Shown: positions 26,727 through 35,720 of the stretch, one piece after another
Layout: each line of letters opens with the position of its first letter
Position numbering within the stretch: position 1 is the stretch's first letter
Source: JAMXLO01 sp963819855
Lineage (GTDB): Bacteria > Pseudomonadota > Alphaproteobacteria > Acetobacterales > Acetobacteraceae
NCBI GenBank assembly: GCA_963819855.1
Contig: CAWFYC010000014.1
Location: 234,884-298,883, forward strand
DNA: 64,000 nt
Direction of reading: 5' to 3'
The notes under the pieces: model-generated
What the model was told of the DNA's origin: nothing
Seen by the model: only the letters and a program-made list of their open reading frames with translations
Databases searched by the model: none
Position numbers and translations under genes: made by a program

Positions 26727-28531
26727 CGACCGATACCGGCAGCACGGCACTGACACCACCCTCGGTGCGGCGTCCCGCGTTGGCCGGCCTGCGCGACTTC
26801 CTGCCGTTCCTGATCCTGTTCGGTCTGGCCGTTGTTCTGCCGTTCGTCGCCAACGACTATTGGACACTGATCGCCACCCGCGCGGCAATCTATTGGGTGC
26901 TGGTCGCCGGACTGAACCTCGCGGTCGGCTTTGGCGGCCAGCTCGCCATCGGCTACGTCGCGCTGCTGACACTCGGCGCCTACACCGCGAGCATTCTCGT
27001 CCTGGGCAATCTTGGTCCACCGTGGCCGGCGCTGGCTGCGCTGGGCGCCGCCGGCGTGGTCGGCGCGCTTGCCGGTCTGATCATCGGGCTGCCGGCGCTG
27101 CGGCTCCGCACCTTCTACTTCGCCATGACCACACTCGGCTTCGCCACCATCGTCACCCAGATTGCGCTCGCCTGGCAGAGCGTGACCGGCGGCGGGACCG
27201 GTGTGCCCGGTCCCGTGTTGCCGCAACCGTTCGACACCGGCCGCGGCTTCTATTTCTTTTGTCTGGCCATCGCCGCACTGTGTACCTGGATGACCGTCAA
27301 CATCGCGCGCAGCCGGTTCGGCCGCTCGCTGGTGGCGATCCGCGACGCCGAAGTCGCAGCCGAGGCCACGGGAATATCCAAGCCGGGTCTGCTGATCGCG
27401 GTATTCCTGTTCAGCGGCGCCACCGCGGCAATCGCCGGCGGTTTGTTTGCCACCCTGCAATCGTACATCACACCCGATGCCTTCACCTTCGACCTGTCGG
27501 TGCTGTTCTTCATCGCCATCCTGATCGGCGGCCGCGGCTCGGTGCTGGGACCGTTGCTCGGTACCATCATCCTGACCGTGCTTCCGGAGTTCGCTGCCCC
27601 ATTGGTCGCCTGGTCGACATTCCTCTATGCCGCGTTGCTGCTGGTCATCGTGCTGGCAATTCCCGGTGGCATCGCGGACCTGCTCGACTTCGCCAACCGA
27701 AGGCCGCTGGAAAGCCACCGCGCCATCGTGCCGCGACCGCCGCTGCTCAACGAATTGCTGAACCACGGCGCCGCCGACCAGTCGATCACACTCAGCAACG
27801 TGGTGCTGAGCTTCGGTGGAGTACGCGCGATCGATGGCCTCGACCTCGAGATCAGTCCCGGGCAGGTGCACGGGCTGATCGGACCGAACGGTTCCGGCAA
27901 GACCACGACGCTGAACGTGATCAGTGGCTACAACCGCCCCGAGACAGGTCGCGTGGCACTCGGCACACACGACCTGGCGCATCTCGCACCGCAAAGCCGC
28001 GCCGGTTTCGGCATCGCCCGTAGCTTCCAGACGCCGCGGCTGATCGGCGAGGCGTCGGTGCTGCAGAATGTCATGATCGGCGGTACGATCGACGGCACCG
28101 CGAGCTTCGCAGAAGCACTGCTGTGTCTGCCGCGCCACCGGCGCGACGAGTTGGCGTTGCAGGCGGAGGCGACGCTGGCGTTGCGTGTCGTCGGACTGGA
28201 GTCGCTTGCGGCGGTACGCGCTGACCGGCTCCAGCATAGTGAACTGAGGTTTATGGAAATCGCGCGCGCCCTGATGCTGCATCCGGTGTTCCTGCTGCTG
28301 GACGAACCGGCCGCGGGCCTGTCCACCGACGAGATCCAGCGCCTCGGTGGGTTGATCACCGCGATCAGCCGACGCGGTACCGGTGTGCTGCTGGTGGAAC
28401 ATCATGCAGACCTCATCTTTGACATCTGCGACCGCGTCACCGTGCTGAACCTGGGACGTGAGTTGGCATCCGGTACGCCCGCCGACATCCGTGCACATCA
28501 GGAGGTGGTCAGTGCCTATCTCGGCGCCTGA
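26723..28531 (+). CDS. Fused LivM permease-LivG ATPase
   Basis: 602 aa; start overlaps LivH by four bases (ATGA). Residues 1-330 form the LivM permease (GGQLAIGYVALLTLGAYTAS, GLPALRLRTFYFAMTTLGFA). Residues about 350-602 are a LivG ATPase with Walker A GPNGSGKTT near 387, Walker B LLLDEPAAGLS near 523 and switch histidine in LLVEHHADLIFD. The signature reads LQHSELRFMEIARA instead of LSGGQ-type, a clear departure from consensus. Fusion of the two is known in some branched-chain transporters. Confidence 0.92.
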   Translation: MTTDTGSTALTPPSVRRPALAGLRDFLPFLILFGLAVVLPFVANDYWTLIATRAAIYWVLVAGLNLAVGFGGQLAIGYVALLTLGAYTASILVLGNLGPPWPALAALGAAGVVGALAGLIIGLPALRLRTFYFAMTTLGFATIVTQIALAWQSVTGGGTGVPGPVLPQPFDTGRGFYFFCLAIAALCTWMTVNIARSRFGRSLVAIRDAEVAAEATGISKPGLLIAVFLFSGATAAIAGGLFATLQSYITPDAFTFDLSVLFFIAILIGGRGSVLGPLLGTIILTVLPEFAAPLVAWSTFLYAALLLVIVLAIPGGIADLLDFANRRPLESHRAIVPRPPLLNELLNHGAADQSITLSNVVLSFGGVRAIDGLDLEISPGQVHGLIGPNGSGKTTTLNVISGYNRPETGRVALGTHDLAHLAPQSRAGFGIARSFQTPRLIGEASVLQNVMIGGTIDGTASFAEALLCLPRHRRDELALQAEATLALRVVGLESLAAVRADRLQHSELRFMEIARALMLHPVFLLLDEPAAGLSTDEIQRLGGLITAISRRGTGVLLVEHHADLIFDICDRVTVLNLGRELASGTPADIRAHQEVVSAYLGA

Positions 28532-29261
28532 GGCGTTGCTGACGATCGCCGGACTACAGGCAGGCTACGGCAAGATCGGCGTGTTGCACGGGGTTGACCT
28601 GACCGTGAGGCGCAGCGAGGTCGTCGCATTGCTGGGACCGAACGGCGCCGGCAAGACCACGCTGTTGCGTACCATATCCGGCTTGTTGCCGTGCACCGCT
28701 GGCAGTGTGCGGTTCGACTTCCGCGACCTTCGCGGCGTCGGTCCGCGGGAGACGGCGCGGCGCGGCCTGGTGCATGTGATCGAGGGTCATCGGGTGTTCA
28801 CCCAGCTTTCGGTGCTCGATAATCTGTTGTTGGCCGGATACGACCTGCCGCGCGGCGAACGCGCCGCCCGTGTCGAGGAGGCGCTGGGCCATTTCCCCGA
28901 ACTGGCTGCCAAACGCCGCGATCGCGGCAGTGCTTTGTCAGGCGGTCAACAGCAGATGCTGGCGGTTGCCCAGGGCCTGGTGCGCCGGCCACGTCTGCTC
29001 ATGTTGGACGAGCCGTCCGCCGGTCTGTCGCCGGTGCTGGTCGATCGCGTGCTTGCGGTCGCACGCGCGTTGCAGCAGGCCGGCACCGCAATCCTGCTGG
29101 TCGAGCAGTTGATCGAGAAGGCGCTGGCCCTGGCCGATCGGGTTTACGCGCTCGCCCGCGGTCGTGTCGTACTGGAGGCAGCCACCAGCGAACCCGACCT
29201 GCCGCATCGGTTGGAGCGTGCCTATTTTGGCCAGGACGTGCCGAGTGCGATCCACGCCTGA
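28512..29261 (+). CDS. Branched-chain-type ABC ATPase (LivF-like)
   Basis: 249 aa from GTG 28512, with AGGAGGTGGTCA directly upstream; it overlaps the fusion gene by 20 bases. Walker A GPNGAGKTT near residue 42, signature LSGGQQQM near 141, Walker B LLMLDEPSAGLSP near 162. Completes LivHMGF; the binding protein is probably the product at 30102. Confidence 0.92.
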   Translation: MPISAPEALLTIAGLQAGYGKIGVLHGVDLTVRRSEVVALLGPNGAGKTTLLRTISGLLPCTAGSVRFDFRDLRGVGPRETARRGLVHVIEGHRVFTQLSVLDNLLLAGYDLPRGERAARVEEALGHFPELAAKRRDRGSALSGGQQQMLAVAQGLVRRPRLLMLDEPSAGLSPVLVDRVLAVARALQQAGTAILLVEQLIEKALALADRVYALARGRVVLEAATSEPDLPHRLERAYFGQDVPSAIHA

Positions 29262-29270
29262 GCAGTAGCC

Positions 29271-29977
29271 TCAGCCGCCCGGCGGCGCGATCACCACCTG
29301 CTCGGTCGTCAGGTACGACGTGATCTGGCCGATGAACAATCCGCCGTCGGCGAACCAGCGCTGTGCTTCCTGTGTTGTGCCATCCGCAGCCGTGCATCGT
29401 GGCTGTCGAACCAAGCCTCGGCGATGCCGTCGATGGGCGGATCGATCGGCATGGTCGGAACGTCGGCGCGGTTCGGTTCGGCGATGATACGCGACAGCAC
29501 GAAGCCGCGCAGACCCGGCACCGTCAGCGCCATCGTGCCATGGATGTCCATCCAATGGTGCAGGAACGCATCGTGCGAATAGCTGTTCTTGCGTGCGATG
29601 AACGAGATCGCCTTCACCACCGGCGCCGGACCGCGCACGGGGTTGATGAACACGGTCTCCTCGGTGCGGAAACTCTTGACGTGGCCGATGAACTTCGCGC
29701 CGTCGGCGAACCAGGTCTGCGCCGCGGATGAATTGGCCATGCGCACCTGTGCCTCCGTGCTGTCGGCCCAGGTCTCGGCGATGCCATCGATCTCGCGCGG
29801 CATCCGGATCAGCGGTGCATGCGGATGGGTCAAGGTTTCGGCGATGTGTGAAATGGCGTAACCGGCCAATCCGGGGACCTGGTGCGACATCGGAACATGA
29901 ATGTCGGCCCAGTGGCGGACGAAATCGTCGTGCGACAGGTGATCCCGGCGCGCCAGCAGCGAGATAGACTTGATCAT
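29271..29977 (-). pseudogene. Two-domain EthD-like protein, frameshift near the C-terminus
   Basis: ATG 29977 opens two tandem EthD/dimeric alpha-beta-barrel domains: ISLLARRDHLSHDDFVRHWADIHVP near residue 5 and ISFIARKNSYSHDAFLHHWMDIHG near residue 115. Near 29380-29390 the frame breaks after DARLRMA. The next frame supplies the expected tail TQEAQRWFADGGLFIGQ to PGG at 29271. 707 bases lack one base for an intact frame. EthD-like proteins are small enzymes or accessory proteins of xenobiotic catabolism. It separates the transporter operon from its likely binding-protein gene. Confidence 0.75.
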
Positions 29978-30101
29978 CGGGTTCCTTACCTCGATGCAGA
30001 CTGTGCAGGATATCCCATCTTAGGCGCAACGGCACGCACCTTTGCTCCGTCACGCAGCGCAGCTATCGTGCGGCCAACTGAGAAAGTTGGGAGCGAAACA
30101 G

Positions 30102-31289
30102 ATGCAGATCACCCGCCGCCGGTTTGCCGTCGGTTCACTGGCCGCTGCCAGCGCCTCGGCCCTTGCGCGACCAGCGCTAGCGGACACCTCGCCGATCGTG
30201 ATCGGCTATCCCGCCGCTCTGACCGGCCCAAGCTCCGCGCCGGGCGTCGGCAACAACCGTGGCGTCGTCTATGCGGTCGAGGCGATCAACGCTGCCGGCG
30301 GCGTGAAGGGGCGCAAGATCGAAGTGCTCACGCGCGATACTCAGGGCGACCCAACCAAGGCGGTGAACGCGGTGCAGGAGATGATGGGCAGCGCCACCGT
30401 GCACGCCATCTGGGGGCCGAACAATTCTGGCGAGTTGCTGGCCACGACGCCGATCATTTCCCGGCGCGGCATTCCGAACATCCACGAGTGCGGGATTACC
30501 TCACTGATAGACCCTGTGAAGTTTCCCAATGCCTTCCGGCTGGGGCCGGCCAACTTCCAATCGGCGCAGGCGCCACGCATCTACTGCATGGAGGTCCTGA
30601 AGATGAACCAGGTTGCGGTGATCGGCGACAGCACCGGTTACGGCACGGTCATGGTGAAGGACTTGGTCGACGACTTCAAATCGCACAATGGCCAGGTGGT
30701 GTATCAGGCGCAGATCGATGCCACCCAGCTCGACATGATGCCCGACATGCTGCGGATGCGTAATGCGGGCACCCAGGCGATCGTGGTGTGGACCGTCTCC
30801 ACCGGAATGATCGCGCGCATGCTGAACGCGCGTGCCTCGATGGGCTGGGATGTGCCTTTCGTTGGGCATCCGGCAATGGGGTCGGGAGAAGTCGGCAAGC
30901 TGCTCGACAAGCCCGAGAACTGGAACAAAGTATACATCCTCGGCTTCAAGAGCTGCAGCTTCGATGCGTCGGGCAAGCTGCCGGCTCGCACGCAGGCATT
31001 TGTCGACAGCGTCAAGGGCAAGATCCGCCTTGACGACACATCATTGTGGTGGGTTGTTTCGGGTGTCGATGCCATCAACCTGATCGCCAAGGCGGTCGAG
31101 GAGACCGGATCGTCGACGCCGGAAGCGATCATCGGCTATTGGAATACGTTGAGGAAATATCCAGGTCTGTTCGGCAGCTATACCTACACCAAGGACGAAC
31201 ATAACGGCTTTCCAACCGACGAGCTGGTGATGTCGGAGGCCAACTCGGCGCGCGACGGCGCTTTCAGCCTCGCGCCAGGATATGCCTGA
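30102..31289 (+). CDS. Branched-chain-type ABC substrate-binding protein with Tat-like signal
   Basis: 395 aa from ATG 30102. The N-terminus MQITRRRFAVGSLAAASASALA carries a twin-arginine motif and an ALA cleavage site near residue 27. The mature part has the Peripla_BP_6 layout (IVIGYPAALTGPSSAPG, VEAINAAGGVKGRKIEVL, GIPNIHECG). It lies 0.8 kb from LivHMGF and probably feeds that transporter. It ends 23 bases before the MetE-like gene at 31312. Confidence 0.9.
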   Translation: MQITRRRFAVGSLAAASASALARPALADTSPIVIGYPAALTGPSSAPGVGNNRGVVYAVEAINAAGGVKGRKIEVLTRDTQGDPTKAVNAVQEMMGSATVHAIWGPNNSGELLATTPIISRRGIPNIHECGITSLIDPVKFPNAFRLGPANFQSAQAPRIYCMEVLKMNQVAVIGDSTGYGTVMVKDLVDDFKSHNGQVVYQAQIDATQLDMMPDMLRMRNAGTQAIVVWTVSTGMIARMLNARASMGWDVPFVGHPAMGSGEVGKLLDKPENWNKVYILGFKSCSFDASGKLPARTQAFVDSVKGKIRLDDTSLWWVVSGVDAINLIAKAVEETGSSTPEAIIGYWNTLRKYPGLFGSYTYTKDEHNGFPTDELVMSEANSARDGAFSLAPGYA

Positions 31290-31311
31290 GCCAGGGCGAC
31301 GGAGGAAGATC

Positions 31312-32523
31312 ATGCGACGCAGTGTCGACCGCATCCTGGTCTCGCATGCCGGCAACCTGCCGCGGCCAGGCTATCTGGATGAACTGATCGGGCACGACAG
31401 GAGCCGCGCGCGGGACGTCGAGTACACTGGCCAACTGCCGCTAGCGGTTCAACAGGTTGTCGATCGGCAGATCGCGCTTGGCGTCGACATCGTCAACGAC
31501 GGCGAATTTGCCAAAGCCGGCAGCTATGGCGGCTACATGCATGATCGGGTCAGCGGCTATTCCATGGTGCCGGTTGATCCTTCTGCACCACCGAAGCGAG
31601 CGGGAACCGCCGAACGCGATCGACGTGATTTTCCCGGCTTCCACGCTTGTGGTCTTTGGTACTCCGGCTCCGGCGGGCCGATCAGGCCCGGCTTCGCGGT
31701 TCCGGGACAGCGACACGACACCACCGAGCAGGATCGCCGATGTTGCACCGGAGCGGTGACTTATGTCGGGCAGGCCGCAGTGCAGAGCGATATTGCCAAC
31801 CTGAAGGCGGCAATCGCCGGCAAGGATGTCGAGGGCTATCTGGCGGCTCTTGGGCCGCTCAGTCTCGGCGCCGGTATCCGCAATGAACACTACGCCAATG
31901 AAGACGACTACATGATGGCGGTCGCGGACGCCTGCCGTGAAGAGTACAAGGCGATCACTGATGCCGGCCTTGTCGTACAGATCGACGAACCGGAGTTCTG
32001 CACATCCTGGATGTTCTATCCTGACTGGAACGTGGCGCAGTACCGCGCCTTCCTGGAGCGCAGTGTCGAGATCATCAACCATTCGTTGCGGGGCATCCCG
32101 ACGGAACTGGTTCGATTCCACACCTGCTGGGGCAGCGGCCACCGGCCGCACGTCAATGACATCGAGCTTCGGCACATCGCCGATCTGCTGGTGCGGATCG
32201 ACGCCCAGCAGTACTCGATCGAGGCAGCCAACGTGCGCCACGAGCATGAGTATCATGTGTGGGAGAACGTGAAGCTGCCGGACGGCAGGATGTTGATGCC
32301 GGGCGTGGTGGCGCACGCCACCGATCTGGTCGAGCATCCGGAACTGATCGCAGAGCGCATCGTGCGATATGCCCGGCTGGTCGGCCGCGAGAACGTGCAG
32401 GCCGGCAGCGATTGCGGTCTGGGCTCGCGCGTGGGTCACGAGGAGGTGGTGTGGGCCAAGCTGCAGGCCATCGCGGAAGGCGCACGGATCGCCAGCGACT
32501 GGCTATGGCCGACAAAGAGGTGA
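31312..32523 (+). CDS. MetE-like (cobalamin-independent methionine synthase II family) protein 1
   Basis: 403 aa from ATG 31312, preceded by GGAGGAAGATC (an ATG at 31282 overlaps the previous gene). UROD/MetE-like barrel: RILVSHAGNLPRP at the N-terminus, VNDGEFAKAG, a zinc-type HTCWG motif near residue 268 and a cysteine in GSDCGLGSR near 366. It lacks the N-terminal half of true MetE, so it is not a complete methionine synthase. This family includes epoxyalkane:coenzyme M transferase and many uncharacterised catabolic-cluster members. A paralogue lies at 33879. A perfect palindrome begins at the stop codon. Confidence 0.85.
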   Translation: MRRSVDRILVSHAGNLPRPGYLDELIGHDRSRARDVEYTGQLPLAVQQVVDRQIALGVDIVNDGEFAKAGSYGGYMHDRVSGYSMVPVDPSAPPKRAGTAERDRRDFPGFHACGLWYSGSGGPIRPGFAVPGQRHDTTEQDRRCCTGAVTYVGQAAVQSDIANLKAAIAGKDVEGYLAALGPLSLGAGIRNEHYANEDDYMMAVADACREEYKAITDAGLVVQIDEPEFCTSWMFYPDWNVAQYRAFLERSVEIINHSLRGIPTELVRFHTCWGSGHRPHVNDIELRHIADLLVRIDAQQYSIEAANVRHEHEYHVWENVKLPDGRMLMPGVVAHATDLVEHPELIAERIVRYARLVGRENVQAGSDCGLGSRVGHEEVVWAKLQAIAEGARIASDWLWPTKR

Positions 32524-32611
32524 TGGGTTTCGCTGCGCTCTACCCATCCTACGAGTTGCCGAGCGCGTTGTCGTAGTTGTCGTAGGATGGGTAGAGCGCA
32601 GCGAAACCCAT
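32523..32611. repeat. Dispersed palindromic element, copy 2
   Basis: Perfect 32-base inverted arms at 32523-32554 and 32580-32611 around a 25-base loop. The arms carry the same core (CTACCCATCCTAC) as the copy at 8442-8525. It starts on the last base of a TGA stop codon and lies between convergent genes, so it may end transcription from both sides. Confidence 0.9.
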
Positions 32612-32633
32612 TGGATTCCGCTTGCTCACCGAA

Positions 32634-33836
32634 TTACTCTCCCGAGATCGTCTTGCCGACCGGAACCCAACGGCCGCTCTCGAATCGTTGGATCTGAAAT
32701 CTGTTGATCACGCTGTAGTCAGTGGGACTCGTCGTTACGGTGATGCCAGATAGCAGCATCGGTACGCGAAGGTTGTTCAGGTGCGTTGCGATGTTGAGCA
32801 CGTTCTCCCGGGTCAGCGTCGATCCGGCCTCTGCGAGGACGTGCGCGGCCAGAAAGGAGGCGATGTAACCGACGACGACGCCGCTGTCGCGCGGGTTTCC
32901 CTGAGTCAGATTGGCTTTCACCCAGTCCAGGAATCTCCTCACGTCCGCATCATCGGCCCACGCCGGATCGAACGGATCCTTGGCGTAGGCTGTGGAGATC
33001 AGGCCTTCCGCGTTTTCCAGTCCAGCTGGCTTGAGCACTCCTTCGACACCGTTCGCTATGCTGCACACGAGATGCAGCGGCGCCCAGCCGAGCTTACGCA
33101 CACCTCGAATCTGTTCCGCGCCGGCTTTTTGTGTCCCAGCGAAGTAGAACACGTTGGCCCCTGATACCTTTGCCGCGATGAGTTGCGAATCGACCGTCGG
33201 GTCCGCGACCTCAAAGGTTTGCTCGCTGACGATCAAGGATTCCGCCTTGTCGCCGAGACCCGACCTGAACCCCGCTCGAAAATCCTTGCCAAGATCGTCA
33301 TCCTGGTAAAGCAGCGCGATCCTGGGCGAGGCGACAGCTTCAAGGACATAGCGTCCCATCGCGCGGCCTTCCGCCACGTAGCCGGGCATGAATGCCATCG
33401 TCCAGGGAAACACCTGGGGGTCCCTGAAGCGGCTCGCTCCAGTGGTGATGAACAGTTGCGGCACCTTTTTCAGGTTGAGATATTTCTCGACCGCCGCATT
33501 CGTAGGCGTGCCCACGGACCCGTACATCATCAGGACATTCTCGTCCTCGACCAGACGGCGTGTCGCCTCTACGGTTTTCGGCGGGCTGTAGCCATCATCC
33601 AGTACGATGAGCTTGACCTGCCGGCCATTGATTCCGCCGGCCTTGTTCAATGCGTCGAAATACGCGAGAGAGGCATACCCTACCACACCCGCAACCGAAA
33701 CCGGCCCGCTGAATGGCACGGTCTGTCCCAGCTTGATCTCCGTGGCCGAGACGCCGGGTCCATACTGCTGTCCCATGGCTGCACCGGTTGCGACCAAAAG
33801 CATCGCCACAACCGATCGGAACATGCTGCCGAGCAT
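32634..33836 (-). CDS. Branched-chain-type ABC substrate-binding protein
   Basis: 400 aa from ATG 33836 (or ATG 33824). Sec-type signal peptide MFRSVVAMLLVATGAAMG. Peripla_BP_6 features: IKLGQTVPFSGPVSVAG, LNKAGGINGRQVKLIVLDDGY, PQLFITTGASRFRDP, YQDDDLGKDF. It is the last gene of the minus-strand run 36978 to 32634 and may give the LivHMGF transporter a second specificity. It differs clearly in sequence from the product at 30102. Confidence 0.9.
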   Translation of the reverse strand: MLGSMFRSVVAMLLVATGAAMGQQYGPGVSATEIKLGQTVPFSGPVSVAGVVGYASLAYFDALNKAGGINGRQVKLIVLDDGYSPPKTVEATRRLVEDENVLMMYGSVGTPTNAAVEKYLNLKKVPQLFITTGASRFRDPQVFPWTMAFMPGYVAEGRAMGRYVLEAVASPRIALLYQDDDLGKDFRAGFRSGLGDKAESLIVSEQTFEVADPTVDSQLIAAKVSGANVFYFAGTQKAGAEQIRGVRKLGWAPLHLVCSIANGVEGVLKPAGLENAEGLISTAYAKDPFDPAWADDADVRRFLDWVKANLTQGNPRDSGVVVGYIASFLAAHVLAEAGSTLTRENVLNIATHLNNLRVPMLLSGITVTTSPTDYSVINRFQIQRFESGRWVPVGKTISGE

Positions 33837-33878
33837 TCGGCTGTCCTCCCCGCCTTACCGGTTGTCCGGTTTGGAACG

Positions 33879-35033
33879 TCAGTCGTGTCCCCACAGAGTC
33901 TTGGTCGCACGTCGTGCGCCCTCGGCCATTGCCGCAAACTTCGCCCAGCAGATCGATGGATGGCCAACCCGGGTACCAAGTCCGCAGTCCGTGCCGGCCA
34001 GCACGTTCTCTCGACCCACCAATCTTGCATAGCGGACCAACCGCTCGGCCACCAGATCCGGGTGTTCGATGAAATCGCTGCAATGGCCCACGACACCAGG
34101 GATCAAGGTGGCCCCATCTGGCAACTTCACTTCCTCGAACACTCTCCATTCGTGCTCATGGCACGGGTTCGATGCTTCGATGGAAAAACTTCCGGCGTTC
34201 ACCCGAAGGATCAGGTCGATGATGTCCCGCAGCGGAACGTCATCGTGATGCGGACCGTGGTGACTGCCCCAGCAGACATGCAATCGGACTTTCTCCCGCG
34301 GAATCCCCCGCAGCGCGTGATTGAGCGCATCAACCCGCATCGCTGCATATCTGCGGTACTCCGGCAGGGTGATGTCGGGCAGGCAGTTCCAACCATCCGG
34401 CAGGTCCGGGTCGTCGATCTGCAGCAGGAAGCCGGCATCGACAATCGCTTGGTATTCCTCATGCATTGCGTCGGCGATCGCGAACACGAAGGCTTCATCG
34501 CTCTGGTAGTATTCGTTCAGCATCCAGTGTTCGATCGTGCCAGGGGTGTTGGCCGGCAGGTAGGCACCGGCGGCGCTGACGCCGGACAGCGCTGCCGTGA
34601 AGTTCTCGAGGTCCTTGGCAAGGTCGGCATGGCCGATATAGCGCAGCTCGCTGACGCAGACGGGCATCGTCGCCGGACCGGTCGGTCTGCTGCGTGGATT
34701 GGCGTGAAAATAGCCAGCAAATTTCCGTTCATCGCGTGCGGTGATACTGAGCCGCCTGACGCCCGACGACGGTCGCGCTTCGTAGCCGGCAATGCGCCAG
34801 CGCACGTAATCAGTAAAGTTGGTCTTGGAAAGTTCGCCGTCGTTCACGCAGTCGATGCCGCATTCGGCTTGGCGGTGTACCACTTCGGCCACTGCGGATT
34901 TCAGCCGTCCGTCGAATTCGGCCGGGTCATACGGCGCACCGTTGGCCTTGGCAATGACCATCTCGCTGAGGTCGGGCGGTCGCGGCAGTGAACCGGCGTG
35001 GGTGGTAAGGATGCGATCGGTACTATAGAGCAT
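33879..35033 (-). CDS. MetE-like (cobalamin-independent methionine synthase II family) protein 2
   Basis: 384 aa from ATG 35033 (GGAGGGATCC upstream). The N-terminus RILTTHAGSLPRPPDL and VNDGELSKTNF match the paralogue at 31312, as do the zinc-type HVCWGSHHGPHHDD and GTDCGLGTR. Both keep the His-x-Cys and distal Cys ligands. Substrates of the MetE-like barrel are usually thiols or C1/alkyl groups. Its location next to a methyltransferase and an EthD-like protein suggests a catabolic step such as dealkylation or C-S/C-C cleavage. This is inference. Confidence 0.85.
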   Translation of the reverse strand: MLYSTDRILTTHAGSLPRPPDLSEMVIAKANGAPYDPAEFDGRLKSAVAEVVHRQAECGIDCVNDGELSKTNFTDYVRWRIAGYEARPSSGVRRLSITARDERKFAGYFHANPRSRPTGPATMPVCVSELRYIGHADLAKDLENFTAALSGVSAAGAYLPANTPGTIEHWMLNEYYQSDEAFVFAIADAMHEEYQAIVDAGFLLQIDDPDLPDGWNCLPDITLPEYRRYAAMRVDALNHALRGIPREKVRLHVCWGSHHGPHHDDVPLRDIIDLILRVNAGSFSIEASNPCHEHEWRVFEEVKLPDGATLIPGVVGHCSDFIEHPDLVAERLVRYARLVGRENVLAGTDCGLGTRVGHPSICWAKFAAMAEGARRATKTLWGHD

Positions 35034-35078
35034 TGGATCCCTCCTGATCGCGCGCCAGGTGCGGCGGCGCTAACGGCC

Positions 35079-35720
35079 TCAGACGATGCCGATCACAACC
35101 CACAGCGGATCACCTTGCCGCGGCGTCGAAGCCTGACCGGTGACGTTGCTGAACCCGGCCGCTTGCATATAGGCCCCAACCAGATGTTGCTGGTCCGGTC
35201 CCGAAAGCGACTGCCAGATCGCGACCGCCTTGGTCGGAAAGCATCGGTTGGAGAACGACACCACCAGCGGCGCGCCGCGTCGCAGCACGCGACATACCTC
35301 CCTGAATACATCGACCGGTCGCTGCAGGTATTGCACAGACACGCATAGGCACGCGCCGTCGAAACCGGCGTCACCGAGCGGGAGTGCGTGTTCGACGTTC
35401 AGGTCCTGAACAAACCATCGCGAGAGCCGAGGGTTCGCCGCGAGTTCCTCCTCGTTCATCCCGTGGCCGATGACGGAGGCGTAGGCAACGTCATCCGGCA
35501 GATGGCTCACCCAGCTGCTCATCAGATCCAGCACCGTTCCACCAGACGGCAGGCTGTCGCGATACACCCGCGTCACGGCGGCGATCGCCGCATCGTCGAT
35601 GTGGGTGACAAACCGTGGGTATGCATAGAATTCGGCGTCCGGTGATGGATCCGCCTTGTCGAACGCCGCCTCTGGCAATCCTGGCAACTGCTCCATCGGC
35701 AACCGATCGCGTTGGTTCAC
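35079..35720 (-). CDS. SAM-dependent methyltransferase (type 11-like)
   Basis: 213 aa from ATG 35720, overlapping the preceding EthD-like stop by four bases. The SAM-binding loop is degenerate but recognisable (GGTVLDLMSSWVSHLP), followed by VIGHGMNEEEL, VQDLNVEHALPLGDAGFDGACLCVSVQYL and FREVCRVLRRGAPLVVSFSNR, the usual motif order of class I methyltransferases. The substrate is not predictable. Translational coupling ties it to the EthD-like gene. Confidence 0.8.
   Translation of the reverse strand: MNQRDRLPMEQLPGLPEAAFDKADPSPDAEFYAYPRFVTHIDDAAIAAVTRVYRDSLPSGGTVLDLMSSWVSHLPDDVAYASVIGHGMNEEELAANPRLSRWFVQDLNVEHALPLGDAGFDGACLCVSVQYLQRPVDVFREVCRVLRRGAPLVVSFSNRCFPTKAVAIWQSLSGPDQQHLVGAYMQAAGFSNVTGQASTPRQGDPLWVVIGIV

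Noticed and set aside
26519..28498. 659-codon minus-strand frame
   Set aside because: Shadow of the Liv transporter genes, rich in Gln/Arg/Gly.
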